From Microbispora amethystogenes (GTDB lineage Bacteria; Actinomycetota; Actinomycetes; Streptosporangiales; Streptosporangiaceae): a DNA stretch of 64,000 nucleotides. Positions 25,870 to 35,258 of this stretch are shown piece after piece. Position 1 is the first letter of the stretch, and each line of letters starts with the position of its first letter. The stretch spans positions 62,001 through 126,000 of the forward strand of contig NZ_BOOB01000038.1 in NCBI RefSeq assembly GCF_016863015.1, read 5' to 3'. The notes under the pieces are model-generated. The model was not told where the DNA came from. It saw nothing but the letters and a program-made list of their open reading frames with translations, and searched no databases. Position numbers and translations under genes: made by a program.

Positions 25870-26466
25870 ATGCGGCTTCCGACGGACGCGGAGATCCGTG
25901 CACTGCACGAGAGACACGCGCCCTCGGAGGAGGCGTTCGAGCTCGTCCACACGCACTGCGAGATCGTCTGCGCGATCGCCCTGCGACTGGCCGACCGCGC
26001 CGGGCTCGACGTCGACGCCGAGCTGGTGCGGGCCGGAAGCCTCCTGCACGACATCGGCGTCTACCGGCTCTACGACGAGGACGGACGGCTCGATCACGCG
26101 GGTTACGTGCGCCACGGGATCCTCGGGCACGAACTGCTCCGAGGGGAGGGACTGCCCGAGAGCCTGTGCCGGTTCTGCTCCCACCACACCGGTGTGGGGA
26201 TCAGCCGGGAGGACGTGCTGCGACAGGGGCTGCCGCTGCCGCCCCGCGACTACCTCGCGGGGTCGGCCGAGGAGGAGCTCGTGATGTTCGCCGACAAGTT
26301 CCACAGCAAGACCGACCCGCCGAGGTTCGTCACCGCCGACGCCTACGCGGCCCATGTCCGCCGGTACGGCGAGGACAAGGCCGAGGTCTTCGCGTCGATG
26401 TGCGCGGTCTACGGCGTTCCCGACCTGGAGCCCCTCGCCGCCGCGTACGGCCACGAGGTCGTCTGA
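25870..26466 (+). CDS. HD-domain phosphohydrolase
   Basis: A 198-residue protein with a complete HD metal-binding set: histidine in ELVHTHCEIV, the His-Asp pair in LLHDIGVY, histidines in RHGILGHELL and SHHTGVG, and a downstream aspartate in FADKFHSK. HD proteins of this size hydrolyse phosphate esters or nucleotides; the substrate is not evident. It is monocistronic and convergent with the quinone-oxidoreductase gene. Confidence 0.8.
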   Translation: MRLPTDAEIRALHERHAPSEEAFELVHTHCEIVCAIALRLADRAGLDVDAELVRAGSLLHDIGVYRLYDEDGRLDHAGYVRHGILGHELLRGEGLPESLCRFCSHHTGVGISREDVLRQGLPLPPRDYLAGSAEEELVMFADKFHSKTDPPRFVTADAYAAHVRRYGEDKAEVFASMCAVYGVPDLEPLAAAYGHEVV

Positions 26467-26506
26467 CCCGAGGCGCGAGGACGCCGGGGGAGCTGCGGCG
26501 AGAGGA

Positions 26507-27475
26507 CTACGGGGTGAGAACGATCCGGCCGAACACCTCACCGGCGTCCATCTTGGAGTGCGCCGACACGGCTTGTTCCAGCGGCAGCACCTCGTGCACC
26601 ACCGTGCGCAGCTCGCCGCGGCTCACGGCGGCGAACTGCCCGGCCCGTACGGCGTGCCGGTCGGGCGCGGCGACGGTGTCGGCGCTGAAGGTGGCGAAGG
26701 ACGTCGACTTCCGGAACGCCGCCATCATCGTCGTGCCGAAGTCCGCCGGCGGCTGCCCTCCGACGACGCCGACGACGACCATGCGGCCGTTCGGGTTGAG
26801 CATGTCGAGGAAGGAGGGCAGGTCCGGGCCGGCTACGACGTCGATGACGACGTCGTAGCCGGTGGGCGCGTACGCGCCTCCGTCGCCGGAGCGGTCCAGC
26901 ACGTGGGTCGCGCCGAGCGCGCGCAGGCGCTCGCCGCGCTCGACCGACGAGGTCGTGACCGCCACCGCGCCGGCGCCGCCGCGTGCCGCGAGCTGGACCG
27001 TCATGATCCCGATGCTGCCGGCCGCACCGCGCACCAGCACCGACTCGCCGGGCGCGAAGCGGGCATGCGAGAGGCCGAAGTGGGCCACCACACCGGAGCT
27101 CCCCAGCGTCACCGCGTCGGCGGCGGACAGGCCGGCGGGGAGGGGGACGATCTCGTCGACCGGGGCGACCGCCTGCTCGGCGTAGCCGCCGCCCAGCCCG
27201 GTGAACGCCCACACCCGCTGACCGATCCATGAGGTGTCGACGTCTTCGCCCACGGCGATCACGGTGCCCGCCACCTCGCTGCCGGGGATGTGGCCCTTCG
27301 TGAAGCCGTAGGCGGCCAGAGCGCCGCGCCGGATCACGGCGTCGACGCCGCCGACGCCGATCGCCTCCGTGGCGATCAGCACCTGCCCGGCGGCCGGCGC
27401 CGGGGCGGTCCGGTCGATGAGCGCCAGGCCTTCCGGACTTCCGAACTCCCGGATCTCGACTGCCAACACTGTCAT
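26507..27475 (-). CDS. NAD(P)H:quinone oxidoreductase-type MDR protein
   Basis: A 322-residue zinc-free medium-chain dehydrogenase. The N-terminal GroES-like domain (residues 1-120; FTKGHIPGSEVAGTV) is followed by a Rossmann domain with the NADPH-binding loop VLVRGAAGSIGIMTVQLA and a GYDVVIDVV strand. The zinc-ligand cysteines of alcohol dehydrogenases are absent, which points to quinone or enone reduction. Start at 27475 (MTVLAVEI) follows the usual family start. It is divergent from a TetR gene that probably controls it. Confidence 0.85.
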   Translation of the reverse strand: MTVLAVEIREFGSPEGLALIDRTAPAPAAGQVLIATEAIGVGGVDAVIRRGALAAYGFTKGHIPGSEVAGTVIAVGEDVDTSWIGQRVWAFTGLGGGYAEQAVAPVDEIVPLPAGLSAADAVTLGSSGVVAHFGLSHARFAPGESVLVRGAAGSIGIMTVQLAARGGAGAVAVTTSSVERGERLRALGATHVLDRSGDGGAYAPTGYDVVIDVVAGPDLPSFLDMLNPNGRMVVVGVVGGQPPADFGTTMMAAFRKSTSFATFSADTVAAPDRHAVRAGQFAAVSRGELRTVVHEVLPLEQAVSAHSKMDAGEVFGRIVLTP

Positions 27476-27525
27476 CTCCACCTTCTGGGACCGGCCCGAT
27501 GCTGGGCCTGCTCGACGACGCGCGA

Positions 27526-27557
27526 GGCGTCCGTGCTCCCGGACCGTAACGGACGCC
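27526..27557. promoter_or_regulatory. inverted repeat between MDR and TetR genes
   Basis: GGCGTCCG (27526-27533) and CGGACGCC (27550-27557) are perfect 8-bp inverted arms separated by 16 bases within the 109-bp divergent gap. A candidate TetR operator, by position and symmetry only. Confidence 0.4.
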
Positions 27558-27584
27558 GCCGTCCGCTTGGCTAAAGTGAGAGCG

Positions 27585-28181
27585 GTGACCGACCCTCCGC
27601 CTCACATCCTGCGGTCCGACGCCCTGGACAACCGTGAGCGCATCCTCGGCGCGGCCCGCGAGCTGTTCGCCGCCGAAGGTCTGGACGTCCCGATGCGGGA
27701 GATCGCCCGGCGCGCCGGTGTCGGCCCTGCCACCCTGTATCGCCGTTTTCCGACGAAGCAGACGCTGGTCGTCGAAGCGTTCGTAGACGAGATGCGCGTG
27801 TGCCACGCCATCGTCGAGGAGGGGGGTGCGGATCCGGACCCGTGGCGCGGCTTCCGCGTGATGATCGAGAAGATCTGCGACCTGCACGCACGCAACCGGG
27901 GCTTCACCGACGCCTTCATGTCGGCCCATCCCGGCGAGGTGGATCTCGCGGCGAGCCGTCAGCACACGCTGAGCGCGCTCGCCGAACTCGCCCGCCGCGC
28001 CAAGGACACCGGCCGTCTGCGCTCCGACTTCGTCCTGGACGACCTGATCCTCATGCTCCTGGCCCACCGGGGCGTTCACGCCACGTCGGCGGCCGCCCGG
28101 GTCGCTGCCTCCCGGCGCTTCGCCCGGCTCATGATCCAGGCGTTCCAGGCCGTTCCGGAGCGATCACCGCTGTCGGGGTAG
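27585..28181 (+). CDS. TetR-family transcriptional regulator
   Basis: A 198-residue TetR protein: helix-turn-helix with [25 protein letters not shown] (about residues 38-62) and a helical C-terminal ligand domain. GTG at 27585 gives a normal N-terminal length; a GTG nine bases earlier is also possible. Divergent from the MDR oxidoreductase, a common regulator-target layout in which the repressor responds to quinones or electrophiles. Its 3' end overlaps that of the kinase gene convergently by 18 bases. Confidence 0.88.
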   Translation: MTDPPPHILRSDALDNRERILGAARELFAAEGLDVPMREIARRAGVGPATLYRRFPTKQTLVVEAFVDEMRVCHAIVEEGGADPDPWRGFRVMIEKICDLHARNRGFTDAFMSAHPGEVDLAASRQHTLSALAELARRAKDTGRLRSDFVLDDLILMLLAHRGVHATSAAARVAASRRFARLMIQAFQAVPERSPLSG

Positions 28182-28778
28182 CGCGCCCGGCGCGCCGCGC
28201 GAGGACGCCGCCTGCGTCCTCGCGAGGAGCCGGTCGACCTGGTCCTCCAACGGGGGCGCGCCGAGGCGGTTGTCGATCTCGTCGTACGGCACGACGGGCG
28301 GTTCGTCGACCCTGATCGCGCGCAGGTAGTCGGCGAACCGCTCCAGCTTCTGCCCGTCCCTGGCGAGTCCCCGGCGCACCAGCCGCTCGCGCAGCGTGGG
28401 GCCGTCCGAGCGGACCCAGAGGAGGCGCACCTCCGGGCCGCCCAGGGCCTCCACCCACGCGTGCCAGCGCGCCGCGTCGTGCACCTGCGAGGTGAAGGGG
28501 CCGCCCAGCATGACCGGGCAGCCGTGGGAGCGGATCTCCCGGGCGGTCGCCGTCATGCCGTCGTATTCGAACCGCTTGACGTGCTCGTCGTACCACGGCC
28601 CCTCGCGCTCGCCCGGCGGCCTGCCGTACGCGGCGAGGGTCGCCTCGACGAAGCCGCCGTACATCGTGTCCTTGTCGAGCAGCGCCGGGACGGGGTCGAG
28701 GCGGGCCAGCAACAGGTCGCAGACCGTCGACTTGCCCGACCCCGGCGGTCCCGACACGATCCAGACGGCGCCGGTCAT
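28164..28778 (-). CDS. small P-loop kinase/ATPase
   Basis: A 204-residue AAA_33-type P-loop protein. Walker A is GPPGSGKST (residues 10-18); a DKDTMYGG segment follows, and an arginine-rich lid ([16 protein letters not shown]) with a C-terminal [12 protein letters not shown] complete the small kinase fold seen in zeta-toxin/chloramphenicol-kinase-like proteins. Substrate unknown. ATG overlaps the stop of the 90-residue gene upstream (ATGA), indicating a two-gene operon. Confidence 0.75.
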   Translation of the reverse strand: MTGAVWIVSGPPGSGKSTVCDLLLARLDPVPALLDKDTMYGGFVEATLAAYGRPPGEREGPWYDEHVKRFEYDGMTATAREIRSHGCPVMLGGPFTSQVHDAARWHAWVEALGGPEVRLLWVRSDGPTLRERLVRRGLARDGQKLERFADYLRAIRVDEPPVVPYDEIDNRLGAPPLEDQVDRLLARTQAASSRGAPGALPRQR

Positions 28779-29047
28779 CGCGGCGGGCCGTAGGGCTCGA
28801 TCGGTGGGTCGGAGTACGGCCCGCCGTCCGCCCGCGGATGGTCCCCGCCGCGCGGTCCGGCGCCGGTGTCGCCCACCCGCCGTCCCGCGCTCTCCGTCAC
28901 CCGCAGGACGTACAGGTTCCTGCGGGGGTCGATCGGCACGAGGCCGTACGCGGTGTCGACCTCGTCCTCGGCGAGCTCGAGGTGCCGCATGGCCGACTCC
29001 AGGGTCGCGGGTGCGGGCAGTCGCACGGTGATGAGCACATCGGCCAC
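28775..29047 (-). CDS. hypothetical protein coupled to the P-loop kinase
   Basis: A 90-residue protein: a compact alpha/beta N-terminal half ([22 protein letters not shown] start, [18 protein letters not shown] strands) and a disordered Gly/Pro-rich tail. No family recognised. It overlaps the kinase start by four bases, so the two are translated together and probably act in the same process. Confidence 0.6.
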   Translation of the reverse strand: MADVLITVRLPAPATLESAMRHLELAEDEVDTAYGLVPIDPRRNLYVLRVTESAGRRVGDTGAGPRGGDHPRADGGPYSDPPIEPYGPPR

Positions 29048-29133
29048 GGGGCCGCCCTCCCCTGTCGTGTACGACGCCGCCCGGCTCAGCCGACAGGCGG
29101 CTTCTCAGGCGGCCTTCGCCGTCCGAGTGGCTT

Positions 29134-30495
29134 TCAGGCGGCCTTGGCCGCCCGGCGGCGCAGCGCGGCGATGACGCCGGCGGCGTCGACCACGCCGTAC
29201 CCGTAGTCGTGGTCATACCCTACGGCACTGCGGTCGTCGGCCGTTCGCCGCAGCAGGGTCCTGAGCTGGGCCGGCGAGAGCGTGGTCGACGGCCACCGGG
29301 TGCGGACGGCGGCGACCAGCCCCGCCGCGACGGGACACGCCGCCGAGGTGCCGGAGTCGGGCTCGGTGTCGCCGAGCGCGCCCGAACCGGTGAAGTGGGT
29401 GTAGGCGCAGAGATCCGGCTTGCGCGCGGCCAGCCGCCCGGGGCCCTGGGAGGAGTAGCCGACGCGCGACCCGGCGGTGTCGATCCCCCCGATCGACAGG
29501 GCGCGCGGGTGGGAGTTGGCCCCCACGATGGGCCGGTCCGGGTAGGCGCACCTGCTGTCGCGGCACTGCGTGCCGCAGTTGCCCGCGGCGAACAGGATGT
29601 CCGCCCCCGCCTCGGCCAGGCTGCCCACGATGAGGTTGAACGGATGGGCGGGGTTGTCGGAATAGTTGCCGGGGTGGCCGGGCGGGAAGTCCCAGCGCGG
29701 CGAGAACGACCCCCAGCTGTTCGTCACGACGAGCGCCCGGGACTCGGCCGGCTGGGCGTCGAGGACCTCGCGCAGGTGCGCGTAGGCGGCGATCGCGTCG
29801 GACAGCAGGCCGTCGAGCGTCGACCCGCCCTGTCGTCGCGACAGCAGCACGGGCACGTCCACCAGGGACGCGTTCGGCGCGGCGATGAGCGCGTCGAAGG
29901 CGCACATCGAGCCGTGGTCGACGGCGAAGGCCCCCGGTGTCCCGGACACGCTCTTGGGGTTCCAGCTGCGCTCGTGGTCGACGGTGACCTCCCGGCCGCG
30001 GGCCGCCGAGACGTACGCCGCGTTGATGCCCGTGTCGATGACCGCGAGCGGGACGCCGGAGCCGTCCAGGCCCTCGGCCGCGAGATCGGGCAGGCGCAGC
30101 AGCCGCTCGACGTCGTGCCAGTCGCCCACGGGAGGGTCGCCTGCGCAGGTGAGCGTGGTCTCGATGGCCGGGTCGGCGTACACGGCGACCACGTCGCGCC
30201 GGGTCGCCGGCAGCAGCGCGATCCTGCTGGTGAGCTCGTCGTCGGCGATCTCCCCGCGCACCACGACGGAGGCGTCCTGCGGCGCCATGGAGAAGACCAG
30301 AGGCTGGTTGAGCGAGAGCGGGTCGCCGCCGGGGACCGCGGGCATCGGACGGGGCACGGCCACCGGGGCGTACGCGTGGTCGATGACGATCCCGGGCAGA
30401 TCGTCGGCCACGTCGGAGGCCGAGGACGGGACCGACGGGTCGGCGACGGCGGCGACCAGATCGGGGGACGGACGCAACTGGATGAGTACGCGCAC
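29134..30495 (-). CDS. subtilisin-like serine peptidase (S8), no signal peptide
   Basis: A 453-residue S8 protease with all catalytic motifs: Asp in AVIDTGIN, His in VDHGSMC (instead of the usual HGTHVA), oxyanion Asn in FAAGNCG, and Ser in [12 protein letters not shown]. The first 150 residues form an unusual N-terminal domain rather than a classical propeptide, and no signal sequence precedes it, so the enzyme is probably cytoplasmic or exported by another route. Extra cysteines cluster near the active site ([10 protein letters not shown]). It may be part of a conflict or regulatory system, but neighbours do not show this. Monocistronic. Confidence 0.8.
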   Translation of the reverse strand: MRVLIQLRPSPDLVAAVADPSVPSSASDVADDLPGIVIDHAYAPVAVPRPMPAVPGGDPLSLNQPLVFSMAPQDASVVVRGEIADDELTSRIALLPATRRDVVAVYADPAIETTLTCAGDPPVGDWHDVERLLRLPDLAAEGLDGSGVPLAVIDTGINAAYVSAARGREVTVDHERSWNPKSVSGTPGAFAVDHGSMCAFDALIAAPNASLVDVPVLLSRRQGGSTLDGLLSDAIAAYAHLREVLDAQPAESRALVVTNSWGSFSPRWDFPPGHPGNYSDNPAHPFNLIVGSLAEAGADILFAAGNCGTQCRDSRCAYPDRPIVGANSHPRALSIGGIDTAGSRVGYSSQGPGRLAARKPDLCAYTHFTGSGALGDTEPDSGTSAACPVAAGLVAAVRTRWPSTTLSPAQLRTLLRRTADDRSAVGYDHDYGYGVVDAAGVIAALRRRAAKAA

Positions 30496-30599
30496 GACGG
30501 GTCCACTTCGTGTGACGGGGTGGATACGTTACGTGACAACCCTGCTGCATGCCAGCGGCGCCGTCCACGGCTTCGCGGGAAATCCTCAGCAGTGCGCGG

Positions 30600-32690
30600 T
30601 CAGAAGCCGCACAGCTCCGCCAGGCTCTTGGCGGCCTTGTCGTTGGGGGTGGGGGTCTTCTTGCCGCCCGCGTCGGCCAGAAGCGGCGTACGGGACGGCG
30701 ACGGGGTGGACGAGGGCGTGGAGGAGGATGCGCCGGGCGAACCCGAGGCGGACGCGGAGGCCGTGCCGGCCGTGCCGGCCGTGCCCATGGGGGAGGCCGT
30801 CGCCGCGATGGGGGCCTGGTCGGCCATGGACTCGCGGATCGCCTTCTTCGTGAGCTCCCTGATCTTGTCCCAGTCCGGGTTGCCGGTGTAGATGAGCGGC
30901 GGCACGAACTGGAGACTCGTGATCTTGGCGCTGCGCACCTTCATGCCGAGCGGCACGAGGTGCTCCAGCAGGTCGCGGGGGATGTCGGTGCGGAACATGT
31001 GACGGGCCGCGGTGGCGATCCTGGTGAAGTTCGCGAGGACCTTGGACGGGGTCGCCTGCTGGGCGAGCGCGCCGATGACGCACCGCTGGCGGGACATCCG
31101 GGAGAAGTCGTCGCTGTCGACCCGGGAACGGCCGTACCAGAGCACCTCCTCGCCGCTCAGCCTCCGGTAGCCGGCCTTGATGGTCCCGGCCGTGCCGAAG
31201 TGGCCGCCCCACTTGATGTCCCGCTCGACCCGGATGTCGAGGCCGCCCAGGGCGTCGATCATGGCTGCGAAGCCGAACATGTCGACCATGGCGTAGTAGT
31301 CGATGTGCAGGCCGAGCGTGTAGCCGATGGCGTCCTTCAGCGCCTGCGAACCCTTGTTCTTGCCCCCCATGACCTGCGGGTTGTTGTCGGCGTAGTACCA
31401 GACCGAGTTGAGCAGGCCCTGACCTTCGTCGTTGAAGCCGTTGGGGAACACCTTGTGCAGGGGGCTGGTGGCGGGGAAGCGGACGTATTGCAGGTTGCGC
31501 GGCAGGCTGAACAGGACGGTGTTGCCGGTCGCGATGTTCACGCTCGCCACGGTCATCGAGTCGGTGCGCACCCCGACGCGGTTGCCCGCCGCGTCCCCGC
31601 CGACCAGCAGGAAGTTGACGCGCTTGCGGCCGTCCCAGGGGTCCTCGGCCCGGATGGGGGAGGGGGTCGTGCCCTCGACCGGGGCCATCACCGCGTCGAG
31701 GGTCTGGCTCGCGGTCCTGATATAGCCCGCGGTGACCGCGAACGGCGCCATCACCGACACGCACAGCACGCCGGCGACGATCCCCGCCACCACCTGCCCG
31801 GTCTGCGACAGCCGCTGCGGGCGGAGCGCCACGAAGGACAGGACCACCAGCGCGAACCAGGCGAGCGCGCAGACGGCCGCGCCCACCATGATGGCCGTGA
31901 GCGTGCTGGGGCGCACCACCGCGCCCGCGTTCCCCATCAGCCGCAGGCCCACGACCACCAGCGCGACCAGGGCGGCGCCGAACGTCACGAGCAGGGCGAT
32001 CCCGGTCCGGCGGTGGCCCGCCCGCAGGTGGGCCGCGCCGGGCACCAAGGCCGACAGCGCGGTCCAGCCGATGAGGGAGACGGGGGTCAGCGGCGGCCCG
32101 TAGCGCGGCCCACGGCCCCGCGGCCTCGGTCGCGGAGCCGGGTGGGAACCGCCGGGGGCGCCAAAAGCTCCGGGGGTTTTGGGGGCTCCAGGGCCCCCGG
32201 GGCCTTGGGGAGTTCCGGAGCCTTGGGGAGTTTGGGGGGCTTGGGGGCTTCCCGGGGCGTCCTTCCGGGGCCCTGGGACCGTCTCGTCCTGGGATTCCGG
32301 CTCGGCTGCCCGGGGGTCTGGCTGGGGTGCGTGGAAAGCGTCGTTCCGGCGTCTCGGGATGGTGTCGTCGTGACGATCCCCGTGGGCGTCGTCCGCGGAG
32401 GAACCGCGAGGGGCCTCGTGGCGGGCCGGCGAGGAGCCGGGAGAGCCCCCGCTCGGGCGCGAGGAGCCTTCGCTCGGGCGCGGAGGGCCTTCGCTCGGGC
32501 GCGAGGAGCCGGCAGAGCCGTCGCGCGACGAGCCGGGGGAGTCCTCGTGGGGTCGCGGCGGGCCGGAGGTTTCGCCGCGTGATCGAGGCGGGCCGGGGTT
32601 CTCGTCGCGCTCCCCGCTCCCGCCACGCTGACTTTCGCGCCGACGCTTCCGGGAACCCCCGGCCGCGTCAGCGGGACCCCCGCCGCGCAT
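30600..32690 (-). CDS. LytR-CpsA-Psr (LCP) family protein with long disordered N-terminus
   Basis: A 696-residue protein: residues 1-195 are Pro/Gly/Ser/Arg/Glu-rich and low complexity, 200-330 hold about four transmembrane helices, and about 360-600 form the LCP domain (FLLVGGDAAGNRVGVRTDSM, SLPRNL, MVDMFGFAAMIDALGG, WYGRSRVDSDDFSRMSRQR). LCP enzymes transfer teichoic acid- or arabinogalactan-type polymers from lipid carriers to peptidoglycan outside the membrane; the conserved Arg and Asp of the pyrophosphate-binding site are seen. A Ser/Ala/Pro tail follows. The extra TM helices and the long leader are unusual. ATG at 32690. Confidence 0.85.
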   Translation of the reverse strand: MRGGGPADAAGGSRKRRRESQRGGSGERDENPGPPRSRGETSGPPRPHEDSPGSSRDGSAGSSRPSEGPPRPSEGSSRPSGGSPGSSPARHEAPRGSSADDAHGDRHDDTIPRRRNDAFHAPQPDPRAAEPESQDETVPGPRKDAPGSPQAPQTPQGSGTPQGPGGPGAPKTPGAFGAPGGSHPAPRPRPRGRGPRYGPPLTPVSLIGWTALSALVPGAAHLRAGHRRTGIALLVTFGAALVALVVVGLRLMGNAGAVVRPSTLTAIMVGAAVCALAWFALVVLSFVALRPQRLSQTGQVVAGIVAGVLCVSVMAPFAVTAGYIRTASQTLDAVMAPVEGTTPSPIRAEDPWDGRKRVNFLLVGGDAAGNRVGVRTDSMTVASVNIATGNTVLFSLPRNLQYVRFPATSPLHKVFPNGFNDEGQGLLNSVWYYADNNPQVMGGKNKGSQALKDAIGYTLGLHIDYYAMVDMFGFAAMIDALGGLDIRVERDIKWGGHFGTAGTIKAGYRRLSGEEVLWYGRSRVDSDDFSRMSRQRCVIGALAQQATPSKVLANFTRIATAARHMFRTDIPRDLLEHLVPLGMKVRSAKITSLQFVPPLIYTGNPDWDKIRELTKKAIRESMADQAPIAATASPMGTAGTAGTASASASGSPGASSSTPSSTPSPSRTPLLADAGGKKTPTPNDKAAKSLAELCGF

Positions 32691-32788
32691 GGCTCACCGC
32701 TCTTTCCTCCGTGGCTTGGCTAGGGATTCTAATCACCATATCCGGACAAGGTAGACGTAAACCTGGGGAGAGGAGTCGGGGCCGTCCG

Positions 32789-35107
32789 TCAGGAGACGGA
32801 GGAGGAGCCGACTACCCAGGTGTTGCACTGGTAGGCCATCGGCCGGGTGTAGCCCTGGCGGAACCAGGCGGCGTTGCTGCGTGTGTTCCCGTGGTCCCGC
32901 GGCCCTCCCGGCGGGTCGCCCAGGTGGCTGTAGGCCCATAGGAGTGTGTTCCGCCGGGAGCCGTCGATGGGATAGCTGGCGGCGACCGACCGCATGAACA
33001 TGCCGCCGAAGCACGTGGCCTGCAGTTCGTGCCGCCGGCTGAGCGCCATCTTGCCGCTGCGGGAGCTCGAGTTGATCGTCTGCTGCCACCAGGAGTCGGA
33101 GATGCCCGACACGTTCTGGAGGTGATGTCCGTACTCGTGGGCCATCATGCTGATGATGATCCCGTTCCAGGAGCCGAGCGGGCCGTACTCCCGGGCCATC
33201 GCCGAGGTGGACGCGTAGATCGTGCTGTTGCTGGGGCAGTAGTAGGGCACGTTGCTGCCTGGCGAGGGGTAGTCGCCGCAGGCGCCCCTGCCCTTCCGGG
33301 CGGCGATCATGTAATGCGGGGGAGTCCAGGGGATGCCCGCCCGCGTGAGCGCCGGCGCCCAGGCGTCGCCCATGCACCTTCCCGTCTTCAGGATCAGGGC
33401 CTTGAACTGGGCGTGGTTGTAGATGCTGGCGTTCCCGGCCGGGCAGTTCGTCCTGGCCGGCGAACCGGCGCGGTAGAGGCTGTTGCTCTTGGCCGTACGG
33501 TTCAGCGTCGGCGTCGTCGGACGCCTCGTGGCCTGCGACGTCGGCTTCGAGGAGGGCCTGGACGGCGCCGCGGTGTCGTCCTCCCGGGGCTCCCGCGACG
33601 GGAGTGGGGGAAGGCTGTAGGTCGGCAGCGCGACCGGAGAGACCGGGTCCTCGGTGCGCGCGACCCGCGCCATCGCGCTCATGACCACGACCAGCACGAA
33701 CACGAGCGCGAGCATGCCCATCAGGGCGACGATCACCGCTCCGCCGGACGACCTGCGCCGGGGCGGACGCCACGCGGGCGGCGGGTAGGGGGCGGCGGGC
33801 CCGCGCGGGGGCGGCGGAGGCTGCGGCGCCCACTGCGGTCCCGGCGGAGGCGGCGGCGCCTGCCGGGGCGCCTGCTGAGGCGGAGCCGCCGGGAAGGGCG
33901 CGTGCTGCGGTGCTCCCTGGAAAAGCGCCCCCTGGAAGGGTGCTCCTTGCGGCGGTGCCGCATGGAACGAGGCCTGCTGGGGTGGCGGTGACCCCTGGGA
34001 GGGCGCTCCTTGCGGCGGCGCCGCCGGGAAGGGCGCCTGCTGGGGCGGTGCCGCCGGGAACGGTGCTCCTTGGGGCGGTGGGGCCCCCTGGAAGGGTGCC
34101 TGCTGGGGCGGCGTGGCCTGGAACGGCCGCTGCTGCGGCGGTGCCGCCGGGAACGCCGCCGCTTGCGGTGCTCCCTGGAACGGCGTGCCCAGGGGCCCTG
34201 GATAGTCCTGAGGCGCCGGGTAGGAGGCCTGTCCCTGCGGCGGTGATCCCTGGAATGGCGTGCCCTGGGGAGCGGGGTAGTCCTGGGGCGCCGGGTAGGA
34301 AGGCTGTCCCTGGGGCTGCGATCCCTGCGGCGGGGATGCCTGGGGCGGTGGTGGTCCCTGCGGCGGGCCCTCGAAATGGTGGCCCGCGCCCTGTGGCGGC
34401 GGCGGTGGCGCTGTCGAGGGCTGCGGATAGGACGGCGTTTGGGGTGGGTTCCCGTAGGGCTGCTCACCCTGACCGTAGGCGTACGCTCCGGGCCCCTGCC
34501 GATCCTGGCCATAGGCATATGCGGCCGGGTCCTGCCGATCCTGGCCATAGGCGTACGCGGCCGGGTCCTGCCGATCCTGGCCGTAGGCATGCGCGGCCGG
34601 GTCCTGACCGTAAGCGTGCGCGGCCGGGTTCTGCGGAGGCGTCGGGAAAGAACCGTTCGGAGCAAACCCGCCGGGGGCCGGGGGCTGCGAGGCCGCGGGA
34701 TAGGCGACGCCCTGGGGCGGGCCGCCGGAAGGGCCGGCCTGTGGGTGACCGCCGTACGGGCCGGGCGGGGGATAGGCGCCGGGTGGATAGGCGACGCCCT
34801 GATGCGGTCCGCTCTGCGGATGGGGAATGCCGTTGCGCTGTTCGCCCTGCGGATAAGGAATGCCGTCGCGCTGTCCGCCTTCCGGATGGGGAATGCCGGG
34901 GTGCTGCGGACCGTCCCAATCGCCCGTTCCGGTTGGCCCGGTCCAACCCCCGGGAGGATAGGCCCCGCCGATTTGTGCCCCGGATTCCGGTCCGGGCGTC
35001 CAACCAGCTGATTCCTCCGGTTGTGACCCGAAAGGTGGGCCCGAAGGTGGCCCTGAATAGGGAGAAGACCCCCCGGGCGGCTGCTGGGGAGGGTACTGCT
35101 GCGCCAC
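32789..35107 (-). CDS. neutral zinc metallopeptidase with Pro/Gln-rich N-terminal tail
   Basis: A 772-residue protein. Residues 1-450 are a disordered Pro/Gln/Ala/Tyr-rich tail with tandem repeats; a single transmembrane segment lies at about 455-475 (GGAVIVALMGMLALVFVLVVVMSAM); the C-terminal 230 residues are a YpfJ-type (PF04228-like) zinc peptidase with the metal motif AHEYGHHLQ (HExxH type). Cysteines in CMGDAW, CPSNST and CNTW may form disulfides. The catalytic domain should lie outside and the repeat tail inside the cell. The tail is far longer than in usual members. Faces the divergent LysR gene. Confidence 0.82.
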   Translation of the reverse strand: MAQQYPPQQPPGGSSPYSGPPSGPPFGSQPEESAGWTPGPESGAQIGGAYPPGGWTGPTGTGDWDGPQHPGIPHPEGGQRDGIPYPQGEQRNGIPHPQSGPHQGVAYPPGAYPPPGPYGGHPQAGPSGGPPQGVAYPAASQPPAPGGFAPNGSFPTPPQNPAAHAYGQDPAAHAYGQDRQDPAAYAYGQDRQDPAAYAYGQDRQGPGAYAYGQGEQPYGNPPQTPSYPQPSTAPPPPPQGAGHHFEGPPQGPPPPQASPPQGSQPQGQPSYPAPQDYPAPQGTPFQGSPPQGQASYPAPQDYPGPLGTPFQGAPQAAAFPAAPPQQRPFQATPPQQAPFQGAPPPQGAPFPAAPPQQAPFPAAPPQGAPSQGSPPPQQASFHAAPPQGAPFQGALFQGAPQHAPFPAAPPQQAPRQAPPPPPGPQWAPQPPPPPRGPAAPYPPPAWRPPRRRSSGGAVIVALMGMLALVFVLVVVMSAMARVARTEDPVSPVALPTYSLPPLPSREPREDDTAAPSRPSSKPTSQATRRPTTPTLNRTAKSNSLYRAGSPARTNCPAGNASIYNHAQFKALILKTGRCMGDAWAPALTRAGIPWTPPHYMIAARKGRGACGDYPSPGSNVPYYCPSNSTIYASTSAMAREYGPLGSWNGIIISMMAHEYGHHLQNVSGISDSWWQQTINSSSRSGKMALSRRHELQATCFGGMFMRSVAASYPIDGSRRNTLLWAYSHLGDPPGGPRDHGNTRSNAAWFRQGYTRPMAYQCNTWVVGSSSVS
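34495..34602. repeat. 36-bp tandem repeat in the metallopeptidase tail
   Basis: Units starting CCTGCCGATCCTGGCC begin at 34495, 34531 and 34567, exactly 36 bases apart, encoding a 12-residue unit (DRQDPAAYAYGQ). Degenerate half-units extend on both sides. A second family of Pro/Gln units encoded at about 34180-34330 is separate. Such arrays change length by slippage. Confidence 0.75.
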
Positions 35108-35258
35108 GACTTTGCCCCCTTCGTGGATTTGGGGCAGAAGGATACTCGTTTCTCATCCATCACGGATGTAGCAGATACCGGGCACAATCCGTAATCGGCC
35201 GACGTGATCTCTGCGATGTTCCGGAATCGCCGGGCTCGTCTGCCCTAGCGTTTTTGGC

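Noticed and set aside
29213..30568. 451-codon minus-strand frame across the subtilase
   Set aside because: Overlaps a gene with all three S8 catalytic motifs in another frame; the translation is Arg-rich noise.
33733..35187. 484-codon minus frame across the metallopeptidase tail
   Set aside because: Same repeats read in another frame, giving Arg/Pro/Ser monotony; the frame with the HEYGH motif is the real one.
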